The translations under genes were made by a program, and so were the position numbers. This document shows, in pieces, positions 35,701-46,145 of a stretch of DNA of 64,000 bases; the first letter of the stretch is position 1, and every line of letters begins with the position of its first letter. Source of the stretch: Haliclona indistincta (taxonomy: Eukaryota; Porifera; Demospongiae; Haplosclerida; Chalinidae). Under the pieces are notes generated by a model, which was not told the DNA's origin, made no database searches, and worked only from the letters and a program-made list of their open reading frames with translations. The DNA lies in assembly GCA_964017065.1 (NCBI GenBank), contig OZ024787.1, forward strand, positions 188,501-252,500, in the 5' to 3' direction.

Positions 35701-35785
35701 TTTAATAAATGAACTTAGTAATAGTACAGTGACTACAGTCACTCACGGTCACAGTCTTCTCCTTCAGCTGCACGTTCTTCGCCAT
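29771..35785 (-). CDS. Death-domain gene B (intact five-exon copy)
   Basis: Minus exons: 35,747-35,785 (ATG, MAKNVQLKEKTVT), 33,113-33,218, 32,606-32,890, 30,493-30,690 and 29,771-30,438, joining in phases 0,1,1,1 to give 431 residues. Order: short N-terminus; acidic Ser/Glu linker (SDEEYE, about 14-48); Death domain (about 55-140, IPSKWKRVGVSLGID ... CFSDVFTHWE); a low-complexity segment with repeated NAPPVE units (about 145-208); then the shared C-terminal module, with helices including 'IFNIDTLDACKKYF' and the closing GCICVSWIVP and ELVIGLRIV. Its role is probably that of a Death-fold adaptor, and no named orthologue is recognised. Its intron 3 holds a 44-bp minisatellite and two palindromes. 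It lies 3' of the RING-TRAF exons of unit 2 on the same strand. Confidence 0.8.
30893..31735. repeat. 44-bp minisatellite, about 19 units
   Basis: The unit contains 'caatgttagaacactctgag' and 'agcctctccagtgtgcc'. A variant with 'gtgcatacatgtgaaaatgc' recurs near 30,907, 31,129 and 31,397, giving a higher-order pattern of 222-268 bp. It lies in intron 3 of Death gene B. Gene A has no such array. Confidence 0.95.
31848..32042. mobile_element. near-palindromic MITE (ccatggcttgg)
   Basis: Inverted arms of about 90 bp: 'gtatgccgaatataccaccc' on the left and its complement 'ggtggtatattcggcata' on the right. The centre is 'ccccgagcgaagcgagggg'. It is located in intron 3 of Death gene B. Confidence 0.85.
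32444..32548. repeat. 105-bp palindrome (ataccaccatggtggtatat)
   Basis: The sequence 'taccaccatggtggtat' occurs on each side of 'ataatctccatggtggatta', and the outer ends are 'atttctcatat' and 'atatgagaaat'. It is about 60 bp from the Death exon of gene B, on its 3' side. From 32,050 to 32,440 I see nothing else supported. Confidence 0.85.
35314..35549. mobile_element. MITE absent from the paralogous site
   Basis: It starts gaagggctccggtgaaaa and ends with the inverse 'taccggagcccttc'. Unit 1 reads straight through the equivalent place ('tacaccccataagcattata', about 8,208-8,227). The insertion therefore followed the duplication. Confidence 0.8.
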
Positions 35786-35873
35786 GTTTTTGCATTCCGT
35801 GGGCACGCTTAACAAGCCCCGCCCCGTTTCTTAGTTCATTGTTTCTTAGTGCATGCACCTAGTGGTGTCTTAA

Positions 35874-36591
35874 GGTGGCGGTATACCCGTTTTTATGAAT
35901 ATTAATGAGCGACTTTGTTTTATCTGCAGCTCGTGACAGAGCAAGGCTAGCAGCGTGAAACTCGCTCTGATGCATCAATGAGTGTGTCTCAATGTATAAT
36001 GCAGCTTGAAACGTTGCACAATATTCTACACCAAGGAAAAATGTAGGAACAATCGACATCGTACGGATACGCATTTTTCTAGCCAAAAATCTCTCCTGAC
36101 TAACCATGCAGCAAAGGTTACCAGCTGAAATTCGACTCTTATAAACCATTTCTAGGTGCAGACGAAGAGTTTTCTGCATTTAATTTTTCTGATTTTAAGA
36201 AAAACACTTTTACATTCTAAATCATGGCTGATTTTGCAGTGTCGTCCATGTTTGTCGATGCATAGAACAGCTACGTTCAGCGTGAGTCAACAAAACTCTT
36301 CGTCTGCACCTAGAAATGGTTTATAAGAGTCGAATTTCAGCTGGTAACCTTTGCTGCACGGTTAGTCAGGAGAGATTTTTGGCTAGAAAAATGCGTATCC
36401 GTACGATGTCGATTGTTCCTACATTATTCCTTGGTGTAGAATATTGTGCAACGTTTCAAGCTGCCTTATACATTGAGACACACTCATTGATGCATCAGAG
36501 TGAGTTTCAAGCTGCTAGCGTTGCTCTGTCACGAGCTGCAGATAAAAGAAAGTCGCTCATTAATATTCATAAAAACGGGTATACCGCCACC
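35874..36591. mobile_element. TTAA-targeting foldback element
   Basis: Arms of about 300 bp are near-identical inverse copies, beginning ggtggcggtatacccg and ending cgggtataccgccacc, with about 120 bp between them. TTAA flanks both ends (35,870-35,873 and 36,592-36,595). The empty site in unit 1 has one TTAA (8,598-8,601, 'ggtgtcttaacttgc'). TTAA duplication is typical of the piggyBac and Kolobok superfamilies. The frames of about 100-125 residues on opposite strands (each with 'ISAGNLCC') are mirror images of one arm, not proven genes. Confidence 0.85.
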
Positions 36592-37463
36592 TTAAGTTAT
36601 TTCTCTCTTAGTGCAGCTATAGTATACATGCATCATTATAGTTTGTGTAACCAGAACTTCTCTCTCAGCTTTCTACACTCATCTCGTAAGTGACCTGCAC
36701 ATCAGAGTCCTCACTGCATTGCCTATTCACCTTTTTAGGGTGTCATGAGCAGGAGCGCATATCTGCATGAGTTAGGGATACATTTTTTTCTTTGCTTTTT
36801 AATGCCATGCTACTAAAGATTCTAACTTCTCTGCTCGCGGTAGTTATACAACCATCATCATACAACTTTCCTTGGCTCTGTTGATGCCCACTCTTCTCAT
36901 TCCTGGACCAGAGTTGCGACCTAACTCTCCAAGTCATGTGTTCTCCTACTCACTCACCAAACAGTGATTCATAGCGAATGCAAAGTGTGGATATATACCT
37001 CGTCCCCTCTCTTCACTTCAAAGTAGCAGTTAACCCAATTTTCTCTAGCAACCAAATGTATTAAATCCTGGCTTGGTCTTTCTTGCACTACCACTGTGGA
37101 AGCCATGGTCATTTTCTCATTCTATCTCTCTTCTTCACCGTCTTCTGATTGAAAATGCTATCGTATTAAACAGAAAATCCAGTCTGTATTATTGTTTTAT
37201 TGATAAATTGGGTAAAGAAGCTCCATGCAAACTTTCAATTACAAACATTGCCCAACCATGAGCCGCATATATTCACAAATTGATTTATTACAAAAGTTTA
37301 CTGTTAAATGTAAGACAAAAGAAAGGAAAGAATTACCCGTCTATCTATTAGTGTAGAAAGAAATCGTACAACAGTATTTTATATGTAGGCTAACTAGCGA
37401 ATAGGAGAAACACAATTTTTTTAAAATAATCATTTTGACTATTACAGCATGTACAGTGAAACA

Positions 37464-39164
37464 TTATATATAAAAGCCAGTTGTACGTGACTTGCGCACT
37501 CTGACACAAATACAGTCATCTTTAAGGTATTGTGTGTTGTTGGATGGGTTGAATGGCAGAGAGGCATGGGAGATAAACTTGTAAAAACCGAAATCTTTTC
37601 CATACTCTCCTTCAGTAACTCTATTAAAGTGATCAATTGAATATACCTGCTTGAAGTGTCTATTGTCCTCTCGCCAGTTTAGTACCTCGATGATAATGGT
37701 ACCAGTGAAGGGCCACTCGAGTTGGTCATCATGCTGACCTTTCATGATGATAGCATTCAACGTAATGTGGCTTCCCTTGCCACTACTAAAACCATTGGCC
37801 ATTGCCTTGATGCTAAACTTGTAATCCTGTGGACTGGTAGTGAATGGTGGGCTGAAGTACATGTTGTTAAACTCCTTGCGCTTGGAGAATTCTGATATCG
37901 TAAATTGAGCAATAATAGGCTGGGCGGAGTCATCACGAGATGACAAGGGACCCCCATCTCTTTCCCCAGGTCCCATCTGCCATGATGGGGTTAGCGATCG
38001 GAGAGAGTACACTGCCACACTAACTCTTAATTTTAAAAAGTCGACCAGCAAATATTTTGGGTTGGTGGTGGGTGCCAGATCAGTGTGAGATACAAATTGA
38101 TCAGGTTGGCCTAAGCGGGTTGCAGTATCTTGGCTAGTGATACGATAAACTGTATGGTTGTATCTGTTAAAGCAAATTGTGGCTGAATGATGATTCTTGT
38201 CCTCTTTCCTGTTCAGCAACTCTATTTGGATGTCTCCTTCAAAAGGCCATTTTAGTTGATCATCATACTCTCCTCTCACAGGTTCAGCATGTACTGAAAC
38301 ATGAGAACCACTGCCGTCACCGATACCGTTAGGGTACACTTTCAGAAGAAACTTGTAGCCTCTGTTGTGGGTATAAAATGGTACACTGAGCCATTGTTCA
38401 TTAGCTTGCTTCTTCTCACTGAAATCACCAATGATGAACTCTATCGGTGCTTGGTTGTACAGGTATTGTGGTGATACTGTAGCAGGAGTGATGGCTGTCT
38501 GAGTGGACTGGGGGCATACTGGGTAGTGCTGCTCTGTGACGATAGTGAACGTGTTATAGTAACCACAGTTCTCACATGAGATCATCCGATTGTGGCAGTG
38601 ACATGTGTGTTCTTTCATGTCACTTGAACGAGCTTTAATGCCGCAGCCAAAGGGACAAGCAAAGCAAATTTGTCGATCAAGGTGATCATGGAGATCTCTA
38701 ACTTCACCTTCCCACTCACACCCTTCCTCGTAATCTGAGCAATGTACTTTGAGATTTTTGACCATTCGTTGAAAATGTTTGTTGCATCGTGCATTGTTAA
38801 GCATGTCTGGTTTACGGCAATTGGGACACTCTACTTTACTGGTGTTGAGCAGATGATCACGACACTTGCCACAAATATGGTGACCACAGTCGGTGAGATA
38901 TGGCTCTGTGAGTGTATCAGCAAATACCTCATAGCAAACTGGACATTGGTATTCAATATCTGTAACTTGAGGTATTAAGTGTAAAGTAGTGACTGGTTTG
39001 CGAGGCTCTAAAAGAGAGAAAACATTTATAGAGCTGTGTCAGTACATGGACACTTTCATTACTTGTGACTGAGAGAGGAGGTACTGTCTTGAGCTTATCA
39101 GTCCGTACTTCAGTGCTATGAGGTAAGTCATCATCACTAGGTCGCTCCAGTTGTCTGATTTTAG
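37464..39164 (-). CDS. RING-TRAF-type zinc finger-MATH-MATH protein, copy 2 (3' exons)
   Basis: Exons 39,063-39,164 (linker, phase 1 at both ends) and 37,464-39,007. The RING (CPVCYEVFADTL...CGHHICGKC...CPNC) is open in frame up to the splice acceptor at 39,008. It is followed by the TRAF zinc-finger stretch (CPFGCGIKARSSDMKEHTCH) and two MATH domains. MATH1 contains the EYDDQLKWPF segment missing from copy 1. The C-termini differ (KSRTTGFYI here, KSRADDD in copy 1). As in copy 1, no internal start precedes the RING, and the phase-1 entry matches a donor at the end of the CARD-like gene at 43,958. The predicted role is a ubiquitin ligase/adaptor in Death-fold signalling. Confidence 0.85.
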
Positions 39165-39354
39165 CTGTTACTGTAGAAGATGGAGAACCATTTCAACAGA
39201 TTTATGATGCATACCGGTTGACAAAATACACGTTTCAAGCAAGAGACATCGTAACACAAGCATGCTTTCATACACACATGCAAGCATTCCTATAACAGTG
39301 GCTGGACTAAATGAGCATTTGAAATCAAGCCCTTAATTTAATATACTAGAGTGG

Positions 39355-39520
39355 AACCTCTCTAAGGCGGACACCATTGAGACCAACAAAAATTGTCCAT
39401 TATAGAGAGGGTGTCCTCTGGTCAGGGGTTTATCATACGTTATGGTTATATTTGGGATTCAGTAAGTGTCCACTATAGAGGGATGAGGGGTGTCCTCTAA
39501 GAAGGGTTCCACTGTATCAT
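39355..39520. mobile_element. MITE (gtggaacctctctaa)
   Basis: The left part 'gtggaacctctctaaggcgg' and the right part 'tctaagaagggttccactg' are inverted, and 'cattatagagagggtgtcct' and 'cactatagagggatgagggg' repeat internally. No gene is present. Confidence 0.6.
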
Positions 39521-39814
39521 AATATTTTGTACTAGAAAAAGCACGGTTGGAGTGCTATATGGAAGTTAAAGCACGACGGGTTGGGTTGAGAGGCACATAC
39601 AGCACAAGGCGAGGCCGAGTGTTGTCTCTGCTGCAGGACCCAATCCCGAGTGCTTTAACTTTTACAAGAAAATTAAAAAAGATTTCTAACGAAAGGATGT
39701 AGGGATGAAGAAATCTACCACTGGTCCACAATGTAAACCAACAAGGAATGTAAATCAGTGGCTGCATTACTAGCTATACATTTGGGGTGTAGGCCAAGAA
39801 TGCTGGTGTTGACT

Positions 39815-40124
39815 TAGCCTCGCCTCCAGACCACACCCTTCAGTTAGTGGCCTGGTAATGACTGTCTGTGTTTGCGTTGATTTTACCAGGAAAACCTGGT
39901 AAAATGTCGGGAATTTGGATATGATCGATTACTAAGCGCTACAGTACGCCGTCTCAGTTTGTTGGAAAGGTAGGTATTAAGTCGAAAGAATAGCAGACAG
40001 GCGCGATACGTAGCGTATACGGTAGCAACGATATTTTTCCCAGGTTTTCCTGGGAAAATCAACGCATGCGCAGACAGTCATTATCAGGCCACTAACTGAA
40101 GGGTGTGGTCTGGAGGCAAGGCTA
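39815..40124. mobile_element. TAGCCTCG-family MITE, copy 2
   Basis: It starts tagcctcgcctccagacc and ends with the inverse 'ggtctggaggcaaggcta'. It has a perfect 9-bp flanking duplication GTGTTGACT. It is nested in R1. Confidence 0.85.
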
Positions 40125-40709
40125 GTGTTGACTGTAAGTGAAGTCAACACCAGCAGCAACTGAGGTAGGGATGCATGGTTTATTATCCAGTCAATCATGT
40201 TACCATTCCGTGCTAGATCCTTGTTGGTTTACATTGTGGACTAGAGGTAAATTTCTTCATCCTACATCCATTTGATCTTGTCTTTTCAATTTTCTTGTTT
40301 GTGTCAATTTCCTTTTTCAGTGAGTTTCTAATTCTTGGTGCAGTCTCTTTGCTTCCACCATTAGTTTGCTGTTGTTGATGTTCATACAGAAACTAGCTCA
40401 CCCACGCATGCATATAAGAACAGCATTCAAGGCGCGGCCACTCTTTTTTAGCAATTCTGTACAGCTGATATATTATCTGGCAAGCAATAGAATGGTGATC
40501 CCACTTACTGAGTTGTATTTCAAAGACTCCAATATGCGCTCTCCATATGGCGATACTCAGCATAATCTACTTCTAGTATTCGTGTGATTGGTAACATGCT
40601 TATTGCGCAATCACAAGATGGCGCTTAACACTTAGCTGACTACATGTATTGATCGTGATTGTGAAAACATATAATTATCGTCATTTCAGGAGAATTTCAC
40701 GGCTTAGTA

Positions 40710-41378
40710 TAGCCTCGTACCCAGGCTCTCTGGCGGAGATTTAATTATGCGTGGGTGTTGAAATGCGGGGGTGGCGATTGAGAGCCTGGTATCCACTGAT
40801 TCGCACATGCGCAGACGATCCATGGAATTCCATGGATCCGTATATTTTAGTTCACTATTGTGTTACTTTGCGTCACGTTTACGGGATGACTGATTCTGAT
40901 CGTGCACTAAGGCTATTCTGTTGACTATGTAAATTTGCGACGCGTTCCAGATAGTTTTTAGGCTGTTAAGAGAGCAGACAACTGGAGAGAGTTGCCCGCA
41001 CGCTAGTACAAGTATACCAGGCATAAACACGTGGACGTACGAGGCTATACCTTAGTCTTGATAAACTGGAACGCATCTCGTGGAGCTACACGGGTCATAT
41101 GCTTTGTGTAAGCATTGCCCACTTGATGCGCTCTTATGGTAGGCAAAGTCAGGCTTGTGGGAGATGCAGGCGCTCGATCAATGCAGTGAATGCGCAGCCA
41201 TGTTGTAAACAAGACGTCATAACGATATCTCGGTGGGCGTTAATACGTCATTGCACGTGCTTCTGCTCTGACAGCTCATTAATTCAAAACGCTAGATACC
41301 AGGCTCTCAATCGCCACCCCCGCATTTCAACACCCACGCATAATTAAATCTCCGCCACAGAGCCTGGGTACGAGGCTA
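40710..41378. mobile_element. TAGCCTCG-family MITE, copy 3
   Basis: It starts tagcctcgtacccaggctc and ends gagcctgggtacgaggcta. Longer inverted arms of about 85 bp carry 'atttaattatgcgtgggtg' and its inverse. The flanks are GGCTTAGTA and GGCTTAGTG. It breaks R1 at 'caggagaatttcacg'. Confidence 0.85.
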
Positions 41379-42119
41379 GGCTTAGTGGTGTTTTGTGCTG
41401 GGCACTGCTCACGTAAAGGTGCTAGGCACACTGAAGAAAAAAGAAAGAATGATGACGGAATTCTATTTTCACCGTTTACAGGTTCATCACAATTTTGAGT
41501 AACCTTATGGCTATTATGAGGATGGGGCAACGCCAAAGAGCAGATTTAAGTGTCTTAGTACGTACAAATTCACCATTAGGGGCATATCAGCGTTTGAACG
41601 CTAAATACATTGTATCGTAGCCGCCATGCATCTTGTTTTCCATCATCTCTACACTACCATGCATCCCTAGTAAATGCTTCTATGAAATCCATCCCCTCAC
41701 ATACTGCCATGATTAGTAGCCTGATTTCGCTTGGTAATTATGCAACTACTTCGCAACAGCTTTGGTCATTGTTAGTCATTTTACATAATCAGTTTACATA
41801 ATAATAGCTAGCCACAGTGATGAATATCATTACATTATACTGACATCATAAGCATTTTTTATTGTTACACATGTGGGTGACATCAAAGGCACTGCCCAGA
41901 CTCTTATTTCTGTATTTTCATAAGCATAATAAAATTATTGGAAGATGAATATAACTTTCATATAGCATGGGCGCCGCAGAAACTGTTTAGTAAATCATTT
42001 AATGTTGGTGAGTCATGCTGTACATGATTAATGACACTCGGCCATAGATTATGCAAAGCACTCCTCCCCAACATTAAGTAATACATAGCGTTTAACCCCC
42101 TCGCACCAAGCAATTGCAG

Positions 42120-42460
42120 GTCATTCCTCACTTCAACATACAGACAGCATGAAGGCCTCAAAAGACGTGCATACGAACAACGTGTTCGCGAGATTGAAAT
42201 GGGCTCTTTTACACCACTTGTTTTCTCCAGGTGGCATGGCTCCTGCCGCCACCATCATGTATAAGAGACTTGCCTCCCTACTGGCAGAAAAGCGTCACCA
42301 AACCTACAGCAAAACTATTTCTTGGCTCCATTGCTCTATTGGGTTCTCTCTTGTAAGATCTGCCGTCATGTGTCTGCGGGGTTCACGCTCCTCCTTCCAT
42401 CATCCAACTTCTGATGTTCACATGGATGTTGCAATCAGCGAGAGCCGTGTACCTATGATC
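42120..42460 (+). pseudogene. retroelement ORF C-terminal fragment
   Basis: One frame reads 'YRQHEGLKRRAYEQRVREIE' (from about 42,137) and, after a frame change near 42,225, another reads GGMAPAATIMYKRLASLLAE and 'TISWLHCSIGFSLVRSAVMC'. This pattern is familiar from the region downstream of reverse transcriptase in animal retroelements. The class is left open. It is frameshifted and truncated, so it is not functional. From 41,661 to 42,119 there is no other supported feature. Confidence 0.6.
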
Positions 42461-42552
42461 TGAACTCTGAATAGACTATCACTATTTTTATTTTCAACTT
42501 ATATTTTCTTTCTACACCTCAGTGTGCTTTTGTGTACTTATTGCCAGAAATG

Positions 42553-43357
42553 TTATTATGCCTCGGTGGGCGGAGCCACGAGGCATACAGTAGTCGTGTT
42601 GTGTGTGTGTGTGTATGTGTGTGTGTGTGTCATTCTGTCCGTTGCCGGCATAGCGCATCGGACGCTAAAAACTAAGCGCTGATATCAGCAACACAGGTAG
42701 AAATCGCTATTTGCTCGGAACTGTATTGATAAATTGTTGGTTCTAAAGCTCCGTTCGTGAGTTATGGCATGAGATGCTTACCTCGATGGCTGTTCCCGGC
42801 TATCTGGACTCCTCTAAAGACAAAACAGTTTACAGCTGACTGCCTTACAGCTAGTGAGTTCGTTTGTACTACAAAACAGCTTGGTAGGTCCAGCGAAATT
42901 CTCTCGAAGGCCTACAGCTCGAGCTTGAGCTCGCCTGCTTGAGCTACAGTAGTTGCTGATGATCTAGAGTTCTCCGTAGACAAAACTATCCACAGTTGAC
43001 TGCCTAGAAGCTGATAAGTCACAGGATAGCAGCGTATTTCTAAAGAAATTGTGCAAGCAAGCTATGGACGCTATCTCGCTCGTGTATGTGCTGTGCCGTG
43101 CTCTGCACTCGAATTGAACTTTATAGACACGCCCAGTTGAATTAGTGGTCAGCACTGATTGGCTTCTGATTGCATAACTATTATACTGCATTGTGATTGC
43201 TGTACAGAAAGGTATAACAGCTGCAGTTTGTTGCTGTGTATGTTTACTGAACAGGAATTGTGCTATAGCTTGTATAATAGGTGGAGTTTACTGTAGCTAG
43301 TCCTGCTGTGTACTATGGAATTCCACCGAGGCATCAGCACCTTTGGTGCCTAGATTT
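42553..43357. mobile_element. R2 repeat, copy near CARD-like gene 2
   Basis: It begins with the palindromic head 'tatgcctcggtgggcggagc', has a GT microsatellite near 42,598-42,630, contains 'gtcagcactgattggcttct', and ends 'ccaccgaggcatcagcacc'. It matches the units at 4.5-5.2 and 12.3-13.5 kb. Confidence 0.65.
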
Positions 43358-43366
43358 ATCCAGTAG

Positions 43367-43880
43367 AGTAATACATAGTGTACACCCAGTAGTACATAGT
43401 GTACACCCAGTAATACATAGTGTACACCCAGTAATACATAGTGTACACCCAGTAATACATAGTGTACACCCAGTAATACATAGTGTACACCCAGTAATAC
43501 ATAGTGTACACCCAGTAATACATAGTGTACACACAGTAATACATAGTGTACACACAGTAATACATAGTGTACACCCAGTAATACATAGTGTACACCCAGT
43601 AATACATAGTGTACACCCAGTAATACATAGTGTACACCCAGTAATACATAGTGTACACCCAGTAATACATAGTGTACACCCAGTAATACATAGTGTACAC
43701 CCAGTAATACATAGTGTACACCCAGTAATACATAGTGTACACCCAGTAATACATAGTGTACACCCAGTAATACATAGTGTACACCCAGTAATACATAGTG
43801 TACACCCAGTAATACATAGTGTACACCCAGTAATACATAGTGTACACCCAGTAATACATAGTGTACACACAGTAATACAC
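43367..43880. repeat. 21-bp minisatellite, about 24 units
   Basis: The unit is 'agtaatacatagtgtacaccc', written here as 20 + 1 bases: agtaatacatagtgtacacc + c. Two or three units have 'cacac' instead. It is open in several frames on both strands only because 21 is a multiple of three and the unit lacks stops. No protein is claimed. It lies about 80 bp beyond the last CARD-like exon of unit 2, that is, in the proposed long intron. Confidence 0.95.
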
Positions 43881-43957
43881 AAGTCCCAACTAGAATGACC
43901 ATTGCCATCCAATTGAGGTTGCTTGTATGAAATCTTCACGTTTATTATTTATTTTAC

Positions 43958-45175
43958 CTGAGGCCGAGAGATGAAACTGGGAGCAGTCTACAACAAGCTT
44001 TTTTCCAACAAACACTTGCAGTACTCCCAAGCTCTGGAGTGAATCAGCCGAATCAGATATGCCCATTTCCAATTGCTTGACTTCACTAGAGGAGCAAAGC
44101 CAGACGATAGCAATGCAACCTTCTCCAACTTCGGAGAGATGGAGATGACTATCAGAAATGCCAAGCAAAGCGACAAGTTTGGTCAGATCATCAAGAGTAG
44201 ATTTATCCCAGTAGTTCTCAATTTTTAGTTTGACCTTGACTTTTCCTCTAGAAAGCTTGGAGGGTGTGGCAGTGGCTGGAAATAGTTGTTTAAAATGGCT
44301 CACAGTAGCACCGGTCATAAAATGCTGGAGCTTTTTTCCGTACTCATCTACAAGCTGTCCAGTGGTGGCACTGTATGAGTGAGAACAAGCAAGTGAATGT
44401 GACCTATACAGCACAAAATCCTTACCGGATATCTTCAGGAAATATTGAGCAGAGCTGCTTTAAGTAAAATATGTTGAACAGCGATACTTCCTCCTCTACG
44501 AGAGTGTTGAAGTGTGACTGGAAGCTGTGATCCTCAACTGTTCTGTGAAACAATCGTGGCAGGAATGCTACAAACTCCTCTTGTGCTTTAGGACTGCTAC
44601 GAAGCTGCTTTTCATAATTGTGTATTAATTTGGCGAAAGCAAAGCGCAGGTCAGCTAGTTCTTCTACTAGTGCATCAGGAACCCGCTCAACCTGCTGCTC
44701 TCCTAAAACCGATAGCATATGAATTCTTACAGAAAAATTACCAAGTGTTGCATACCTTCATCAGTGCTGCTTGAGGCTGATGGCTGTTGCATAGACCTGA
44801 TCGAGTGAGTCAGTTCATCTAAAGAGAAAGAAAGAGCGACATCAATGATTCTCTAGCTAGCAATAATAATTATTGTTGCTGCTAACCACGAAGACGAGAC
44901 GCGATCTGTGCTTGGTCAGTTTGTTTCAGAATCTGAACAAAAGTGTGGTAATTGTCGTAGTCTGTGTTCACTGCTCGCTGAAGGTATCCAAGGAATATCT
45001 CCGCCTTCTTGTACGGGTCAGCCTCATTATAGCATTCCGTTCTCTGACGATCGGTTATCAGGTTTCTGCTCAAAGCGGCCGGGAGGAGAGCAGCAGTGTC
45101 AATGCTGTTGACTAAGTAACTGAACAAGTGTTTTAAAGCCTCTAGCTCGGGAGGACTTTCACCAACAACGTCCAT
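43958..45175 (-). CDS. CARD-like adaptor, copy 2
   Basis: Exons: 44,887 up to about 45,175 (ATG at 45,175, MDVVGESPPELEALKHLF, leading into the CARD-like fold with NLITDRQRTEC and FVQILKQTDQA), 44,756-44,818, 44,426-44,702, and 44,370 down to a donor at 43,958. Phases match copy 1 throughout. The coiled-coil exons seen in copy 1 are not found upstream, so this copy is either shorter or starts with unrecognised exons. The final exon carries the shared C-terminal module (EEVSLFNIFYLKQLC in the exon before, then GCIAIVWLCSSSEVKQL). Past the donor the reading continues 29 codons to a stop with no similarity to copy 1, supporting the donor. Proposed continuation: RING-TRAF exons at 39,164-37,464. 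Confidence 0.65.
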
Positions 45176-46145
45176 GACCAGTACGTGCTCTTTTGGGCGT
45201 AACAACAACTATTATTGTTGTTATGAATCGAATGGGTTTGTTTGCGATGGGCGTATCTACGCCCTTGCGACTGCGCATGTGCAACGAGGGGTTTGTATGC
45301 GCACGTGATTTTAGGCTGTTATTATGAGTCCCGTTATGGGAAGACATCCGGTCGGGGTCAAAGGTCGAAATTTAACCCGTTTTGCACGGATTTTAACTTA
45401 ATCTTTTTTGCTAGAGTAGGTGCTCAACGTTGCCCGAGTTGTTGCCGTTTCAGTTCTCACTATGCAGACAGCAGCTGGAGTGGTTGTCACCAGTGTGCAC
45501 AAGCAAGCTGAGTTCATTTGGCTTGGGAGAGGACCTTGGAAGGCGGAAGAACACGAAGAATCAGACTGGTTGTGCTTTGAGTATAGTACGTATAACTGCA
45601 TGGACTAGAGTAGCAGTGCCTCAGAATCTGTGTTGGTAAGTAATATAGAATTCTTGGCTGTAATATAATACTGGCACCCAGCTGTAGGATAAGGTGTGGG
45701 CTTGATCACTGAATGAGTAACGGCTGCAGTGACTTGTTAAAGAGTGGAATTGACAGTAGCAACATACTGTGATATCCAGTGAGAATGGTGGGTTCTCCAG
45801 CAGTGTCAGTATGAGCCTGGAGTCTAGTGAGCTTAAATACCGTACCATACCTTGATGTCTATAATGTAGAAACAGACTACCAGCCGCTCAGTGCGGTGTC
45901 ATTCATGTACATGTACTATTGTATGAGGGGTCAATAAGAGCGGCCTTCATCCAATCTGTGCAAGTCTTTACCACAAGGTACTTGTGTAGTTATGTCAATA
46001 CACGTATACTAGCAGTACTTTATGGTGAAGAGGTGTGCTGTTTGAGTGAGTTGGGTACACAATAATTATGCTGGTTAGTGACTTTTCCTGCCCTGTAGTA
46101 ACAATAAACTAACTAACCAATATCTCTCTCTCCCTCCCAACCCTA

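Larger units (their letters stand above)
39655..41660. mobile_element. R1 repeat, inverse copy broken by two TAGCCTCG MITEs
   Basis: Pieces at about 39,655-39,814, 40,125-40,709 and 41,379-41,660 follow the order of R1 in inverse orientation. Shared words include 'aaatctaccactgg', 'caggagaatttcacg' and 'gcgtttgaacgct'. The gaps are exactly the two MITEs described separately. Confidence 0.65.

Noticed and set aside
35859..36693. Opposed frames of 106 and 125 codons with the same peptide
   Set aside because: They are the two arms of the TTAA foldback element translated. No similarity to a known family and no splice signals.
43281..43939. Four overlapping frames of about 175-205 codons with a 7-residue repeat
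   Set aside because: They arise from a 21-bp stop-free minisatellite read on both strands. Several phases are open at once and there is no codon bias or start context.
45242..45640. Plus-strand frames with a Cys pattern (RCPSCC...CHQC) and a donor gtaagtaa near 45,638
   Set aside because: Could be the first exon of a gene divergent from CARD-like copy 2. However, three frames are open, no following exon was found to 47 kb, and the Cys spacing fits no known finger.
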